Source: Arenibacter arenosicollis
Lineage (GTDB): Bacteria; Bacteroidota; Bacteroidia; Flavobacteriales; Flavobacteriaceae
Assembly: GCF_014397245.1 (NCBI RefSeq)
Contig: NZ_JACLHY010000001.1
Location: 496,001-560,000, forward strand
Direction of reading: 5' to 3'
Length of the DNA stretch: 64,000 nt
Shown: positions 27,434-37,172 of the stretch, one piece after another
Layout: each line of letters starts with the position of its first letter
How positions within the stretch are numbered: the first letter of the stretch is position 1
Program-made: the position numbers and the translations under genes
The notes under the pieces: generated by a model
Databases searched by the model: none
Told to the model about the DNA's origin: nothing
What the model saw: only the letters and a program-made list of their open reading frames with translations

Positions 27434-28162
27434 TTATTGAAAAATAAGTTTGCCAAAAAACTCCGGCCTGTGATAATCCGGCTTTTCGGTTCCTACCGGA
27501 TTCCAGGTTAAATAATGGCGTTGGGAAGTAGCGTCTCCACATTTATAAAAATTTGCAGTGCTTTTTAAGCCTTTTAATTTAATTTCGGGATTATGGGTCA
27601 GGATTTCAGCTGGTATTATTATGGTCATTTCCCAAGTGAAGTCGCCCGTTCTTTCTGTGAAAGTTTGTGATCCCAAAGTACTTTGTACCTCAATCAAATT
27701 CCTTATGGTATTTGGATCAACAAATTGACGCTGCCCTCTTCCAGGTCCATAAGCCAAATGAACGGTGCCAATACAATTGAATTCAAAATTATAATAATTC
27801 CCGTTCCCTAAGGGGTCTAAAAAAAATTCCACACAACTGTCGCGTGCCACAGGTCCATTGGTGTCCCCAACACTGGCCAGAATGTTTTTTTCCTTGACAT
27901 AATATTTTAGCCAAATAGCATTATTGCTGTGTGCAATCCTAAAGGCAACATCGGGACGGTAAGAAAACTTATCCCAGTTAATTAAATCCACATGCTCTAA
28001 TTCTACATGCTGTTCCAAAAGTTGGGAGACCTGCTCCAAACCAACTTGTCCGTTATATTTAATTTCCTTGACCTTAAGCACTTTGTCCTGACTATGTATT
28101 TCAGATTTGCAGGCCAACATTAGCCCGATGAACCATAATATTAAATGTATCCTCCTCCACAT
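27434..28162 (-). CDS. CBM9-like carbohydrate-binding lipoprotein
   Basis: 242-residue exported protein. The N-terminus RRIHLILWFIGLMLAC is a lipoprotein signal. The rest is one beta-sandwich domain of the CBM9-like type found in marine Bacteroidota. Typical segments are NAIWLKYYVKEKNILA, SCVEFFLDPLGNGNYYNFEFN, GDFTWEMTIIIP and FYKCGDATSQRHYLTWNP. Such proteins bind cell-wall or algal polysaccharides and usually have no catalytic domain. It is on the same strand as the dehydrogenase gene but is 333 bp upstream of it. Confidence 0.75.
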   Translation of the reverse strand: MWRRIHLILWFIGLMLACKSEIHSQDKVLKVKEIKYNGQVGLEQVSQLLEQHVELEHVDLINWDKFSYRPDVAFRIAHSNNAIWLKYYVKEKNILASVGDTNGPVARDSCVEFFLDPLGNGNYYNFEFNCIGTVHLAYGPGRGQRQFVDPNTIRNLIEVQSTLGSQTFTERTGDFTWEMTIIIPAEILTHNPEIKLKGLKSTANFYKCGDATSQRHYLTWNPVGTEKPDYHRPEFFGKLIFQ

Positions 28163-28284
28163 TTATAACATATCTAATAGAACTACAAATTAGCTAAAAT
28201 TTGTCATCCCAACTATAAGATATTAAAAATATAGCCTCGTTAAGGCAAAAACATATTCATTAGTGGGCCATACAATGCTCCAGA

Positions 28285-29292
28285 TTAAAGACTACTCAAT
28301 ATTTCATAAGATTTTAATCGGTCATTATGGTCATAGATATGGGATACCGCCATTATTTCGTTGACCCGGGTATTTGTCACAAAATCCGATAGTTGTGCTT
28401 TTATTGTTTCTTTAGACCCAACAAAACTATAGTGCATCATATTTTGTATTTGAGCTTTTTCCATCTCATGCCATATACCATCCATACTCTTCACAGGAGG
28501 CGGCAATGGTTTTCTGGTGTTTCTAATAATTCCCAAAGCTAATTGCTGAAGGCTTGTCTCCAAATGCCTGGCCTTTTCATCGGTTTCTGCGGCAATGACG
28601 TTAACACAGGCAATAGTATAGGGAGTATTGCATTGTTCTGAAGGCTCAAAATTCTGATGGTATAATCTAAGGGCTTCATGCAAGTGGGTAGGGGCAAAAT
28701 GACTGGCAAAAGCATATGGCAATCCTTTTGATCCCGCCAATTGGGCGCTAAAAGTACTGGAACCCAATAAATACAAGGGAAGGTTTAATCCCTCCCCAGG
28801 AATGGCCCTAACGGCAGCATTTCTATTCTCCTTGGAAAAATACGTCTGTAATTCCGTTATATCGTTGGGAAAATCGTGTACGGTTTCCGTTCGATTTCTT
28901 CTTAAAGCCTTAGCTGTTAGTTGATCTGTTCCTGGCGCTCTTCCCAAGCCCAGATCAATTCTCCCTGGGAAAAGTGTCTCTAAGGTACCAAATTGTTCCG
29001 CTACAATTAAGGGAGCGTGATTGGGCAACATAATTCCTCCGGAGCCTACCCTTATGGTTCTGGTTCCTTGGGCAATATGTCCAATTAAAATTGGCGTGGC
29101 CGAACTAACCAAACTTTCCATATTGTGGTGTTCGGAAATCCAAAATCTTTCAAAGCCCAAAGTTTCAACATGTTGTGCCAGTTCCATGCTCTTTTGAATA
29201 GACTGTAATGGCGTTGAGCCCTGAGCTACAGGGACCAAATCCAAAACTGAGAATTTTGTATTCCTTAAATTATTGTTGATGTTAACCTCCAT
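28285..29292 (-). CDS. LLM-class flavin-dependent oxidoreductase
   Basis: 335-residue luciferase-like FMN/F420 monooxygenase of the MsnO8-type group. Characteristic stretches are FSVLDLVPVAQGSTP at the N-terminus, ERFWISEHHNMESL, VGSGGIMLPNHAPLIVAEQF and LFPGRIDLGLGRAPGTD. No signal peptide. It is probably cytosolic and monocistronic, with no redox partner beside it. The substrate is unknown. It separates the CBM9-like gene from the DUF1501/DUF1553 operon. Confidence 0.88.
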   Translation of the reverse strand: MEVNINNNLRNTKFSVLDLVPVAQGSTPLQSIQKSMELAQHVETLGFERFWISEHHNMESLVSSATPILIGHIAQGTRTIRVGSGGIMLPNHAPLIVAEQFGTLETLFPGRIDLGLGRAPGTDQLTAKALRRNRTETVHDFPNDITELQTYFSKENRNAAVRAIPGEGLNLPLYLLGSSTFSAQLAGSKGLPYAFASHFAPTHLHEALRLYHQNFEPSEQCNTPYTIACVNVIAAETDEKARHLETSLQQLALGIIRNTRKPLPPPVKSMDGIWHEMEKAQIQNMMHYSFVGSKETIKAQLSDFVTNTRVNEIMAVSHIYDHNDRLKSYEILSSL

Positions 29293-29451
29293 TTTTTCGG
29301 TGTTTTCTTGATGTGATAGTAAGGCTTAGTCGAAAAATGATATCTATACTTAAAACAAATTTAGGAAGTCTCGAATCAGTAAATGAAACATACTTTAAAT
29401 GAATGTATGTCATTATAACTAAACCCTTCTTATTTGATGTAAGACAAAAAC

Positions 29452-30858
29452 TTAATCCCGCTCAAAAATTACGGTGAGACCCGGATTTTGTTCTTTTAAT
29501 AGCGTTATGGTTTCTTTAGATACTTCGGACTGCCAGAGATAAATTTTCTTTAACCTTGTTAATTTAGGCACTAGGTCCAAAACACCTTTTGAAACTTTTG
29601 TTCCATAAAGGTTAAGCGATTCCAAATTCTCCAATTTAGATAAGTGTTTTATCCCGTCATCGGTAATTTCATTTCCTCTAAGATCCAACTTTACCAGATT
29701 TAGTAATAATCCAATTTTTTCAAGATATGCGTCCTTAAGGTGTGAATTTCCTAGGTTAAGCCAAACCAATTGCTCCTTTAATTCCAATAAGGCATCTATA
29801 TCTGCAGCTTTAAGGTCATATTCACTTAAACTAAAATTGGCCTCCAAAAAATAATTGTCCTTCATTAAAGGATTGATTACAAATCCATGTCGAATCAAGG
29901 AATCAACGATGGACCGATTGGGAGGTGGAACCTTTTTATTAAAAAGATTGTTCTTATCCAATCCTAAATAATTACTGACCAAAGAACTTACTGCCTTTTC
30001 CGTATCCAATTCGGTTACAAAACCATTCGGTGGAGCTCCAATTTTTATCCACCATTTAATCAGCAACACTTCTTGATCTGTAAGCGGCAACTTTCCTTCA
30101 GATGGCATAAAATCGTCATGTTCTTCGGGTAGGGTAATCCTTCGAACCAATTCGCTCTTCAAGGCATCACCCGGGATAATGGTATTTTCACTTTCTCCTC
30201 CGAGCATCATATTGCCATAGGAGGTAAGCAAAAGCCCACCTTTATTTTTCCCCTCGTTATGGCAGCTAACACATTTGGTTTGCATCATTGGCAATACTAA
30301 ATCCAGAAACACATCTGCGGAATCCAATACCGTGACTTTTTCACGCGGCTCCACCTTGGAAGGCAATCCTGCCATATTCCTAACGGGATTTGGTGCGTAT
30401 TCCAGTAAATAAGTGGAACCATGGGTCAGGTTACCACCCATGTGCCCAGTAAACATAAGTAAAAGTCCGACTATAAACACCAATATCCATTTTGGAGTGG
30501 AGAGTGAATTACTCCATTTCTTATTGATAAAGTAACACCCAAAAGACAATAACATTACGGTAATCCCGCCCCACTGATGCCAAAAGAGGGTATCCTCATC
30601 ATAACCACCACTTAGGGACAGAAAATAGCCAAAAATCACAGCCAATAGCGCACTAAATGCACCCAAAAGCCATATCAGCGGGAGATACATCACCAACGGC
30701 TTGAATTTGGGCCAGCGCGTAGCCAGCTGTGCCAAAATGGCCATAATAAGGAAGCCAATGGGAAGATGCACAACTACTGGGTGAAACCGCCCAAAAAACA
30801 AAACAACATCTGGCGGGTTATCCAAAATACCACCATTCATCAAGAAGATAAATCCCAT
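29452..30858 (-). CDS. DUF2231 membrane domain, cytochrome c and leucine-rich repeat fusion
   Basis: 468-residue three-part protein. The first part (about residues 20-150) has four membrane segments of the DUF2231 type (FGRFHPVVVHLPIGFLIM). Next is a planctomycete-type cytochrome domain with haem motif CVSCH and the following HDDFMPSEGKLPLTDQEVLLIKWW. The C-terminal third has leucine-rich repeats (KLDLRGNEITDDGIKHLSKL, ENLESLNLYGTKVSKG). It would anchor an electron-carrying module in the inner membrane with a periplasmic protein-binding LRR. It is the last gene of the DUF1553-DUF1501-propeller operon. A shorter start at MNGGILD is possible. Confidence 0.78.
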   Translation of the reverse strand: MGFIFLMNGGILDNPPDVVLFFGRFHPVVVHLPIGFLIMAILAQLATRWPKFKPLVMYLPLIWLLGAFSALLAVIFGYFLSLSGGYDEDTLFWHQWGGITVMLLSFGCYFINKKWSNSLSTPKWILVFIVGLLLMFTGHMGGNLTHGSTYLLEYAPNPVRNMAGLPSKVEPREKVTVLDSADVFLDLVLPMMQTKCVSCHNEGKNKGGLLLTSYGNMMLGGESENTIIPGDALKSELVRRITLPEEHDDFMPSEGKLPLTDQEVLLIKWWIKIGAPPNGFVTELDTEKAVSSLVSNYLGLDKNNLFNKKVPPPNRSIVDSLIRHGFVINPLMKDNYFLEANFSLSEYDLKAADIDALLELKEQLVWLNLGNSHLKDAYLEKIGLLLNLVKLDLRGNEITDDGIKHLSKLENLESLNLYGTKVSKGVLDLVPKLTRLKKIYLWQSEVSKETITLLKEQNPGLTVIFERD

Positions 30859-30863
30859 TTATA

Positions 30864-31808
30864 CTATTTAAGTGGAGTGCCTTTTATGGGTTTTCCATTG
30901 GTGGTCAATATTTGAAAGTGGTGCACCCTATGCCCTTCATAATTCCATACCATAGATTTATCAGGTGTCAACTCAAACAATTTAATTCCTTTTTGAGCCC
31001 CGTAACTGGCGATCACTGTATTGCCATTGGGTAATCTTTGTGCCCCGCAGGGATCAACAAAAGGTGCTTCTTGCAAATCAGAATTGGATGCTTTCCAGAC
31101 TACCTCGCCATTGGAATCAAATTCCACCACCTTGTTCCCATGAGTTAAAGTAACCACGGTATTTCCATTATCCAATCGAATAGCGGTAAAAGGCCAATTT
31201 TCAGCTTCCCTTCCTCCCAAATCTTCCAAATCCGTATGAAAAACATTTACCACTTTCCCGTCCGGTTGGTATTCCTTAACGGCAAAGGCCAATAAATGTG
31301 GTACTAAATAATTGCCATTCGATAATTTCCTGGCCATCCTAGTCTGCATATGTACATTGTCCGTATCAGGTTTAAGTGGTATGCTGCTTACCACTTTTCC
31401 CTTTTTATTAACCTCAACTATTCTTGGATCCGATCCGGATTCGGTAATCATGGTGTTGCCATTGGATAAACGCACTGCGGTTCCCAATTCAATGGATTTC
31501 TCCGCTCTGGTATAGGTGAAAATTACCTTTTTTTTCTTGTTATACTCGCGCACTTCATCTCCCCAACAAATAAGGATATTGCCATTCTTTAAGACATAGC
31601 CATCCCTGGCACTTTTTTTCCCGGAATCCCAGAGTTCCTCTCCATTTTCCCCAATAATACCAGTAAAATTAGGTCCTGCTATAAAGAACGAATGTTTAAT
31701 TTCATTTTTATTTATCGACTGATTTTGGGGTGATAAGACAGTAGCCTGACCTACCAAAAACAGGGGCGACATCATTAAAAACAGTAGTCCTTTGCTAAAA
31801 ATATTCAT
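30864..31808 (-). CDS. Secreted beta-propeller protein (arylsulfotransferase/PQQ-like repeats)
   Basis: About 314 residues with a signal peptide (MNIFSKGLLFLMMSPLFLVGQA). It has at least five repeats of the pattern (R/K)L.NGN....(V)..(V/Y)(N/D): VLKNGNILICWGDEVREYN, RLSNGNTMITESG, KLSNGNYLVPH, RLDNGNTVVTLTHGNKVVEF and RLPNGNTVIASYG. This is typical of ASST/PQQ-like propellers. No catalytic His of an arylsulfotransferase can be assigned. I start at the sixth codon of the longer frame, where the signal peptide begins. It lies 5 bp before the LRR-cytochrome gene, in the same operon. Confidence 0.75.
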   Translation of the reverse strand: MNIFSKGLLFLMMSPLFLVGQATVLSPQNQSINKNEIKHSFFIAGPNFTGIIGENGEELWDSGKKSARDGYVLKNGNILICWGDEVREYNKKKKVIFTYTRAEKSIELGTAVRLSNGNTMITESGSDPRIVEVNKKGKVVSSIPLKPDTDNVHMQTRMARKLSNGNYLVPHLLAFAVKEYQPDGKVVNVFHTDLEDLGGREAENWPFTAIRLDNGNTVVTLTHGNKVVEFDSNGEVVWKASNSDLQEAPFVDPCGAQRLPNGNTVIASYGAQKGIKLFELTPDKSMVWNYEGHRVHHFQILTTNGKPIKGTPLK

Positions 31809-31835
31809 ATGCGAGTATTCCAATTAAAATTTTAT

Positions 31836-33287
31836 TTAGGTTAAAATATCCTTTACTACGTTACCATGAACATCTGTCAACCTCATATCTCGACCTCCAA
31901 AACGGAAGGTCAGTTGCTTGTGATCTATTCCCAGCAAATGCATAATCGTGGCATGTAGGTCATGCACGGTTACTTCGTTTTCTATTACCCGATAGCCATA
32001 TTCATCGGTCTTGCCAAAAATAGTTCCTCCCTTTACTCCTGCTCCAGCCATCCACATACTAAAGGCGGACGGATTATGGTCGCGCCCGTCAGATCCCTGT
32101 GCAAAAGGGGTACGGCCAAACTCTCCAGTCCAGACCACCAATGTTTCCTCCAACAAACCTCTTGATTTAAGATCCTTAAGGAGTCCAGCTATGGGTTGAT
32201 CTACTGCATGGGCATTTTTTTCATGACCTTTTTTTAAATTACTGTGCTGGTCCCACCTGTCAACACCTGGACCAACGTTGGGACAAGTAAGTTCTACAAA
32301 TCTAACGCCACGCTCTATCAGCCTTCTGGCCAAGATACATTGAGAGGCATATCCCCTCAAATTAGGGTCATCCGAATCCATACCGTACAATTTTTTGGTG
32401 GCCTCGGTTTCCTCCTTAAACTCAGTAAGTTCCGGGATGGAGGATTGCATTTTATAGGCAAGTTCATAATTGGAAATAGCAGATTCCACGGCATCGGCCT
32501 CTCCAATTTTCCCAATTAAACTATGATCCAATTGTTTAATAAATTGGAGTTTTTCCTCCTGAAGATTTTTAACGCCTTCCCTTGGATTGATATTGGCTAC
32601 AGGTTCTGGACCAGCTTTAAAAACAGAAGCTTGGTAGGATGCCGGTAAAAACCCATTCTTAAAATTATCCAGTCCACCAGGAGGAACCAGCCCTCCGTCC
32701 AAAACAACATAGCCAGGTATATTTTTATTCTCGCTCCCCAAGCCATAGTTCATCCATGCACCCATACTTGGGCGCCCCTGCAAACCACTGCCGGTATGTA
32801 AAAAATAATTGGCATTGGTATGTTCCGGAAAATTGGAAACCATGGATCGTATTAAAGCAATGTCGTCTACGCAAGTGGCAATATGGGGAAACAGATCGCT
32901 CACCGGCATACCACATTCCCCGTATTGTTTAAAATCCCAAGGGCTTTTTAATATCTTACCCACATTGTCGAACTGGGTGGCATCTACCTTAAATTTCTTT
33001 CTGGGATCCTCACCATTCTCCTTGGCTAATCGGGGTTTGGGGTCAAAGGAGTCTACTTGTGATACACCCCCATCCATATAGAGAAAGATGACATTTTTCG
33101 CCTTGGGCAAATAATGTGGTCCCAAATAAAGATTGGAAGCTGACTCAAGAGCTCCTGGCCTCTTGCAGCCCAATGGCATAGTGCCAAATAGACTCATTAA
33201 CGCCAATGAACCGAAGCCCCCAGCCGATAATCCCAACATTTCCCGACGGGAAATAACTCTTGGTTCAGTATTGTGATGATGGCCCAT
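31836..33287 (-). CDS. DUF1501 domain protein with Tat signal
   Basis: 483-residue member of DUF1501, distantly related to sulfatases and alkaline phosphatases. The N-terminus SRREMLGLSAGGFGSLALMS is a Tat signal. The fold markers KNVIFLYMDGGVSQVDSFDPK, TGEFGRTPFAQGSDGRDHNP and DLHATIMHLLGID are conserved. Its ATG overlaps the stop of the DUF1553 gene as TAATG, so the two are co-translated and probably work together. In planctomycetes and marine Bacteroidota this pair accompanies polysaccharide or sulfated-glycan degradation, but no reaction has been proved to my knowledge. Confidence 0.85.
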   Translation of the reverse strand: MGHHHNTEPRVISRREMLGLSAGGFGSLALMSLFGTMPLGCKRPGALESASNLYLGPHYLPKAKNVIFLYMDGGVSQVDSFDPKPRLAKENGEDPRKKFKVDATQFDNVGKILKSPWDFKQYGECGMPVSDLFPHIATCVDDIALIRSMVSNFPEHTNANYFLHTGSGLQGRPSMGAWMNYGLGSENKNIPGYVVLDGGLVPPGGLDNFKNGFLPASYQASVFKAGPEPVANINPREGVKNLQEEKLQFIKQLDHSLIGKIGEADAVESAISNYELAYKMQSSIPELTEFKEETEATKKLYGMDSDDPNLRGYASQCILARRLIERGVRFVELTCPNVGPGVDRWDQHSNLKKGHEKNAHAVDQPIAGLLKDLKSRGLLEETLVVWTGEFGRTPFAQGSDGRDHNPSAFSMWMAGAGVKGGTIFGKTDEYGYRVIENEVTVHDLHATIMHLLGIDHKQLTFRFGGRDMRLTDVHGNVVKDILT

Positions 33288-36262
33288 TAGATAAGGTATA
33301 TAAATTCTTTTAAATTAAAAATGCTATGACAATACTCTTTCCAGAGTTCCATTTCTTGGTTCTCGTTACCTGCCTCTTTCTCTTCCATAGTCCTCAACAT
33401 CTCGAAAAAATCAGAAGCTTTTTTTAGTTCTTTCGAACTTGCCAAACGCGAAAAAGCCTGCATATAGATCCACTGTACTTTTTCCTCAAAACCGACCAGT
33501 CCCTTTTCCATTAATTTCCCCGCCATAATTTCGGCCTGTTGTGCAACCAATGGGTCGTTCATTAAAATCAAGGATTGCGAAGGTACATTGGTAACGTTCC
33601 TACTACCAAAAGTACTAAAGGGAATAGGACGATCAAAGGTCGTCATCATAGGCTCCAAGAAATTTCTCCTTACCTCCATATAAATACTCCTTCGCCCTTC
33701 CCCATTTAGAGGTCCCGATTTCCCAGGCCTACCACGTCCCTGCATAAACGCCGTTAAATGGGTGGCCACAGGTGTTCCGTACATGGTGGAATCCAAACTT
33801 TCGGAAACAGCCAATATTCCATCCCGAATGGCTTCTGCCTCCAACCTTCTTACGGGAAAATAAGCCAAATAGATATTGTTGGGATCCGCATTTGCCAAGG
33901 CATCACTTTTCAAAGTACTTCTTTTAAAAGTCTCTGAGGTAACAATTGCCCTGATCAATTTTTTAACGGACCATCCTTCCTTCTGAAACTTAACAGCCAG
34001 GTAATCCAACAGCTCCGGGTGGGATGGTAATTTTCCTTGTAGACCAAAATTATCAACCGTCTCTACAATTCCCCTGCCGAACAAATGGTGCCAAATCCGG
34101 TTTACCATTACGCGGGAAGTCAGGGGATTATCTTCATTCAACATTACCTCTGCCAGCTCCATACGTCCACTTCCTTCAGATTTAAATACCGAATCGCCCA
34201 GTGACAATACCGATAAAAATCTCCTAGGAATATGTTCTTCCGAGGGCTCCTTATAATTACCTCTATTGAAAACGGGGCTATCAATTCCGTAACCATCGTA
34301 TATCCCATTAACGAAGGATTCGGTTTTTAAACTTTTGGCCAGCTGTTGGCTACTATCCAAAACCGATTTCAATTCAGGGAAATGTGGTGGTAATTTTCCT
34401 TTCTTCAAATCATTATTAATCCTTGTTACCTTGGAGGGAGATATCTCCAGGGACGCCCAATTATCCTGTGGTTGTTGCGTGGTAAAATTCTTTTCCAAAT
34501 CCGAAGGCCATTCCCCATCGTAAGTCACTGCATATTGTGCCTCAATAAAAGCATCCTCCTGTAGATTATACTTATGGCGTTCATAAACTCCCGGTAAAAT
34601 TTCTATATATGCCTTTCTACCCTTCCAGGCCGATACGTTGAAAACAAAATTATTCCATTCCCCAGTATTCACTTTTTTGTCTATTCCACCATAAATTGGG
34701 TTTTGAATCAATTGGAAATTGTCTATTATTATTCTGATGCTACTGTTATTTCCAAGTGCCCTTACACCAACAAAATCTTTGTCCAGAATGATGTTTGGGG
34801 ATCGTAAAGCACCAAAGATACCCATCCCTATTGCCCTACTAGAGGCTTTTCCTTCATCCAAACCAAGCAATTTTCCTGTGGCCATATCCACTATGGGATT
34901 ACCAAGGGTTGATCTCTGCCCGAAAGCAAAGCCATCACTTGTCCATCCATCAAAATCACGGCCTCTAAAATCGCCGATGACGGTATAGGCCTTTTCATTT
35001 GTGTTTACTGCTGTGTTTTGGGCGTAATCAGTATTTTCATAGTTGCTTTTGGCTGTGTCCCATTTTCCCGCCACCAACTTCCGCATATAGGAATTAAGAT
35101 TTTCTATTTCCTTGGCCGCCAATTTCTTATCCTTGCCTACATCGGCAGGAACCGGAGAAAATCTTGTGCTTTCCATTACCCCATATAGGGCATAATAATC
35201 TGCCGCAGTTATGGGGTCAAATTTGTGGTCGTGACATTTTGCACAGGAAACCGTTAACCCCTGAAAAGTCTTGGTGGTAACGTCGATCATATTATCAATG
35301 CGATCTGCCTCGTCCTGGCGCACATCCACTGGGCTATGGGTGCCTTCACCCATAACATAGAAAGTAGTGCCCAGCCTAGATTCCGAAACTCCAGTTTCCT
35401 TATTTTCCCTAGTAGTTGGCAATAAATCCCCTGCAATGTGCTCCTTTAGGAATTGATCATAGGGCACATCTTCATTAAACGCCCTGATCAAGTAGTCCCT
35501 ATATTTCCATGCACCTGTTATGGCATAATCAAACTCGTGCCCCTTTGTTTCCGCGTACCGCACCAAATCCATCCAATGCCTTGCCCATCTTTCTCCATAA
35601 GCCGGTGAATTTAGATAACGATCTACCAGCTTTTCGTAAGCTACACTACTGGTATCCGATAGGAATTCTTGAACCTCTTTAGGATTGGGGGGTAAGCCGG
35701 TAAGTAAATAGGATACTCTTCGGATAAGCGAGTTTTTATTGGCAAGGGGGACTTTTTCCAACCCTTTTTCATCCAATTTCTTTTCTATAATAAAATCGAT
35801 GGCCTTGGGGTCCGATAACGCAATTTTCGTCTCCGGCTTAATGAAGGACCAATGATCTTTCCATTCGGCTCCCTGATCTATCCACTTGTTCAATAAAGCC
35901 TTCTCCCTCTCGGTAAGTTTCAGATTGGTCTCCGGTGGAGGCATTACCATACCTGGATCCTCATTATAGATCCTCTGTACCATATGGCTTTTGGAAGTCT
36001 TCCCCGGCACAATGGCATGGCCTCCTTCTTTTAGCGCAGCGGTAGCGCCTTCGTAGGTATCCAATCGCAATTCCGCTTTTCTGCTACTTGGGTCTGGGCC
36101 ATGGCACAAATAACAATTCTGTACCAATATGGGTTTTACATGAAAATTAAAATCCACCACTTTAGGCAGAGGTTCAGAGAACTGTGGTGATCTGTCACAG
36201 GAAATACCTAAACCGCCCAGCACACAAATTAAAATCAGAACCTTTATTCTGCTAAAAAACAT
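33287..36262 (-). CDS. DUF1549/DUF1553 protein with planctomycete cytochrome C domain
   Basis: About 991-residue exported multidomain protein. The N-terminus IKVLILICVLGGLGISC is a lipoprotein signal, and I start at MFFSRIKVL. A planctomycete-type cytochrome (haem motif CYLCH; GMVMPPPETNLKLTEREKALLNKWI) is followed by DUF1549 (WARHWMDLVRYAETKGHEF, SCAKCHDHKFDPI with a second CxxCH), a beta domain (about residues 450-620), and DUF1553 (NPLTSRVMVNRIWHHLFGRGIV; NVPSQSLILMNDPLV). It is first in a four-gene operon. The role is a periplasmic or surface haem protein tied to glycan use; the mechanism is unknown. Confidence 0.85.
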   Translation of the reverse strand: MFFSRIKVLILICVLGGLGISCDRSPQFSEPLPKVVDFNFHVKPILVQNCYLCHGPDPSSRKAELRLDTYEGATAALKEGGHAIVPGKTSKSHMVQRIYNEDPGMVMPPPETNLKLTEREKALLNKWIDQGAEWKDHWSFIKPETKIALSDPKAIDFIIEKKLDEKGLEKVPLANKNSLIRRVSYLLTGLPPNPKEVQEFLSDTSSVAYEKLVDRYLNSPAYGERWARHWMDLVRYAETKGHEFDYAITGAWKYRDYLIRAFNEDVPYDQFLKEHIAGDLLPTTRENKETGVSESRLGTTFYVMGEGTHSPVDVRQDEADRIDNMIDVTTKTFQGLTVSCAKCHDHKFDPITAADYYALYGVMESTRFSPVPADVGKDKKLAAKEIENLNSYMRKLVAGKWDTAKSNYENTDYAQNTAVNTNEKAYTVIGDFRGRDFDGWTSDGFAFGQRSTLGNPIVDMATGKLLGLDEGKASSRAIGMGIFGALRSPNIILDKDFVGVRALGNNSSIRIIIDNFQLIQNPIYGGIDKKVNTGEWNNFVFNVSAWKGRKAYIEILPGVYERHKYNLQEDAFIEAQYAVTYDGEWPSDLEKNFTTQQPQDNWASLEISPSKVTRINNDLKKGKLPPHFPELKSVLDSSQQLAKSLKTESFVNGIYDGYGIDSPVFNRGNYKEPSEEHIPRRFLSVLSLGDSVFKSEGSGRMELAEVMLNEDNPLTSRVMVNRIWHHLFGRGIVETVDNFGLQGKLPSHPELLDYLAVKFQKEGWSVKKLIRAIVTSETFKRSTLKSDALANADPNNIYLAYFPVRRLEAEAIRDGILAVSESLDSTMYGTPVATHLTAFMQGRGRPGKSGPLNGEGRRSIYMEVRRNFLEPMMTTFDRPIPFSTFGSRNVTNVPSQSLILMNDPLVAQQAEIMAGKLMEKGLVGFEEKVQWIYMQAFSRLASSKELKKASDFFEMLRTMEEKEAGNENQEMELWKEYCHSIFNLKEFIYLI

Positions 36263-36370
36263 TGTCAAAATTTTAGAGGGAAATTCAAATATACGGATCC
36301 AAAGCATTAGAATCAACTATTTAAATTGCATCGGCAGATATTAATTGTACCCTAAAAAGGCTTATAAATT

Positions 36371-36437
36371 CCCTCTTGTAACGAAGAGGGGAATGAATTG
36401 TCCCGCCTATCTGCGGGGAAAGAAAGGGGAGATTGAA
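36371..36437. repeat. Composite repeat, block 1, copy A
   Basis: Begins CCCTCTTGTAACGAAGAGGG and ends GGAAAGAAAGGGGAGATTGAA. It matches copy B at 36782-36849 with a few substitutions. It contains a short CCCTCTT/AAGAGGG inverted repeat at its left end. Confidence 0.7.
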
Positions 36438-36584
36438 GCCTTAATATTCACCTATTCTCAGTCTTCTCTCTATATCCACATGCTTTAGGATTTCAGAGCC
36501 TTCCGTCTTCGCTTAGGCGAAGACCCCTCCCTTTGGCTAAAGGGAGGAGCTTTTTTTGTTTTCGTCATCCGCACCATAAGGGAG

Positions 36585-36690
36585 AAATCACACTAGTAGC
36601 CAACGACGTTTTGAAAACTTACCATGAAGCAATCTCTTTATTCAAAAAAAGTATTGCGATTCCAAAAATGAAAACCTAGCTTGTGCGACT
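36585..36690. repeat. Composite repeat, block 3, copy A
   Basis: 106-bp block from AAATCACACTAGTAGC to CTAGCTTGTGCGACT. It differs from copy B at 37066-37172 by a one-base insertion and about two substitutions, so the duplication is recent or under conversion. Confidence 0.8.
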
Positions 36691-36781
36691 TCTCAATCGC
36701 CCAATAAAGCCCCATGTCGGAGTGACTACACCCGTACCTTGGGCAGTCGAAAACTTCTTTTAGGCACAACAGCTAATGGCT

Positions 36782-36849
36782 CCCCTCTTGGAACGAAGAG
36801 GAGAATGAATTGCCCCGCCCCTTGGCGGGGAAAGAAAGGGGAGTTTGAA
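36782..36849. repeat. Composite repeat, block 1, copy B
   Basis: Begins CCCCTCTTGGAACGAAGAGG and ends GGGGAGTTTGAA. It is the second copy of the block at 36371-36437, 411 bp downstream. Its GCCCCGCCCCTTGGCGGGG part can form a stem. Confidence 0.7.
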
Positions 36850-37065
36850 ATCTCGAGCCGTAAACCCATACCTTATCTATCGTCCCCTCCCAAAGACCTG
36901 GGCTATCAATCCCTTCCGTCTCCTCAGCACCCAGCGGAAGACCCACCTTCCCTTATCCAAGGGAAGGAGCCACTGCTGTCGTCATTGTGTGCCCATTATG
37001 GCTACTGGATTATCTCTTTCCCCTTGTGCCTTTGAGCTACTTCATCATCGGTACCAAATAGAAAC

Positions 37066-37172
37066 AAATCACACTAGTAGCTCAACGACGTTTTGAAAAC
37101 TTACCATGAAGCAATCTCTTTATTCAAAAAAAGTATTGAGATTCCAAAAATGAAAACCTAGCTTGTGCGACT
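37066..37172. repeat. Composite repeat, block 3, copy B
   Basis: 107-bp near-identical copy of 36585-36690, 481 bp downstream. It shares the segment GACGTTTTGAAAACTTACCA and the rest of the block. A third partial start (GGGAGAAATCACAC) is seen at about 37248. Confidence 0.8.

Noticed and set aside
31836-33287. Sulfatase
   Set aside because: The fold is related, but the C/S-x-P-x-R sulfatase motif is missing; it is DUF1501.
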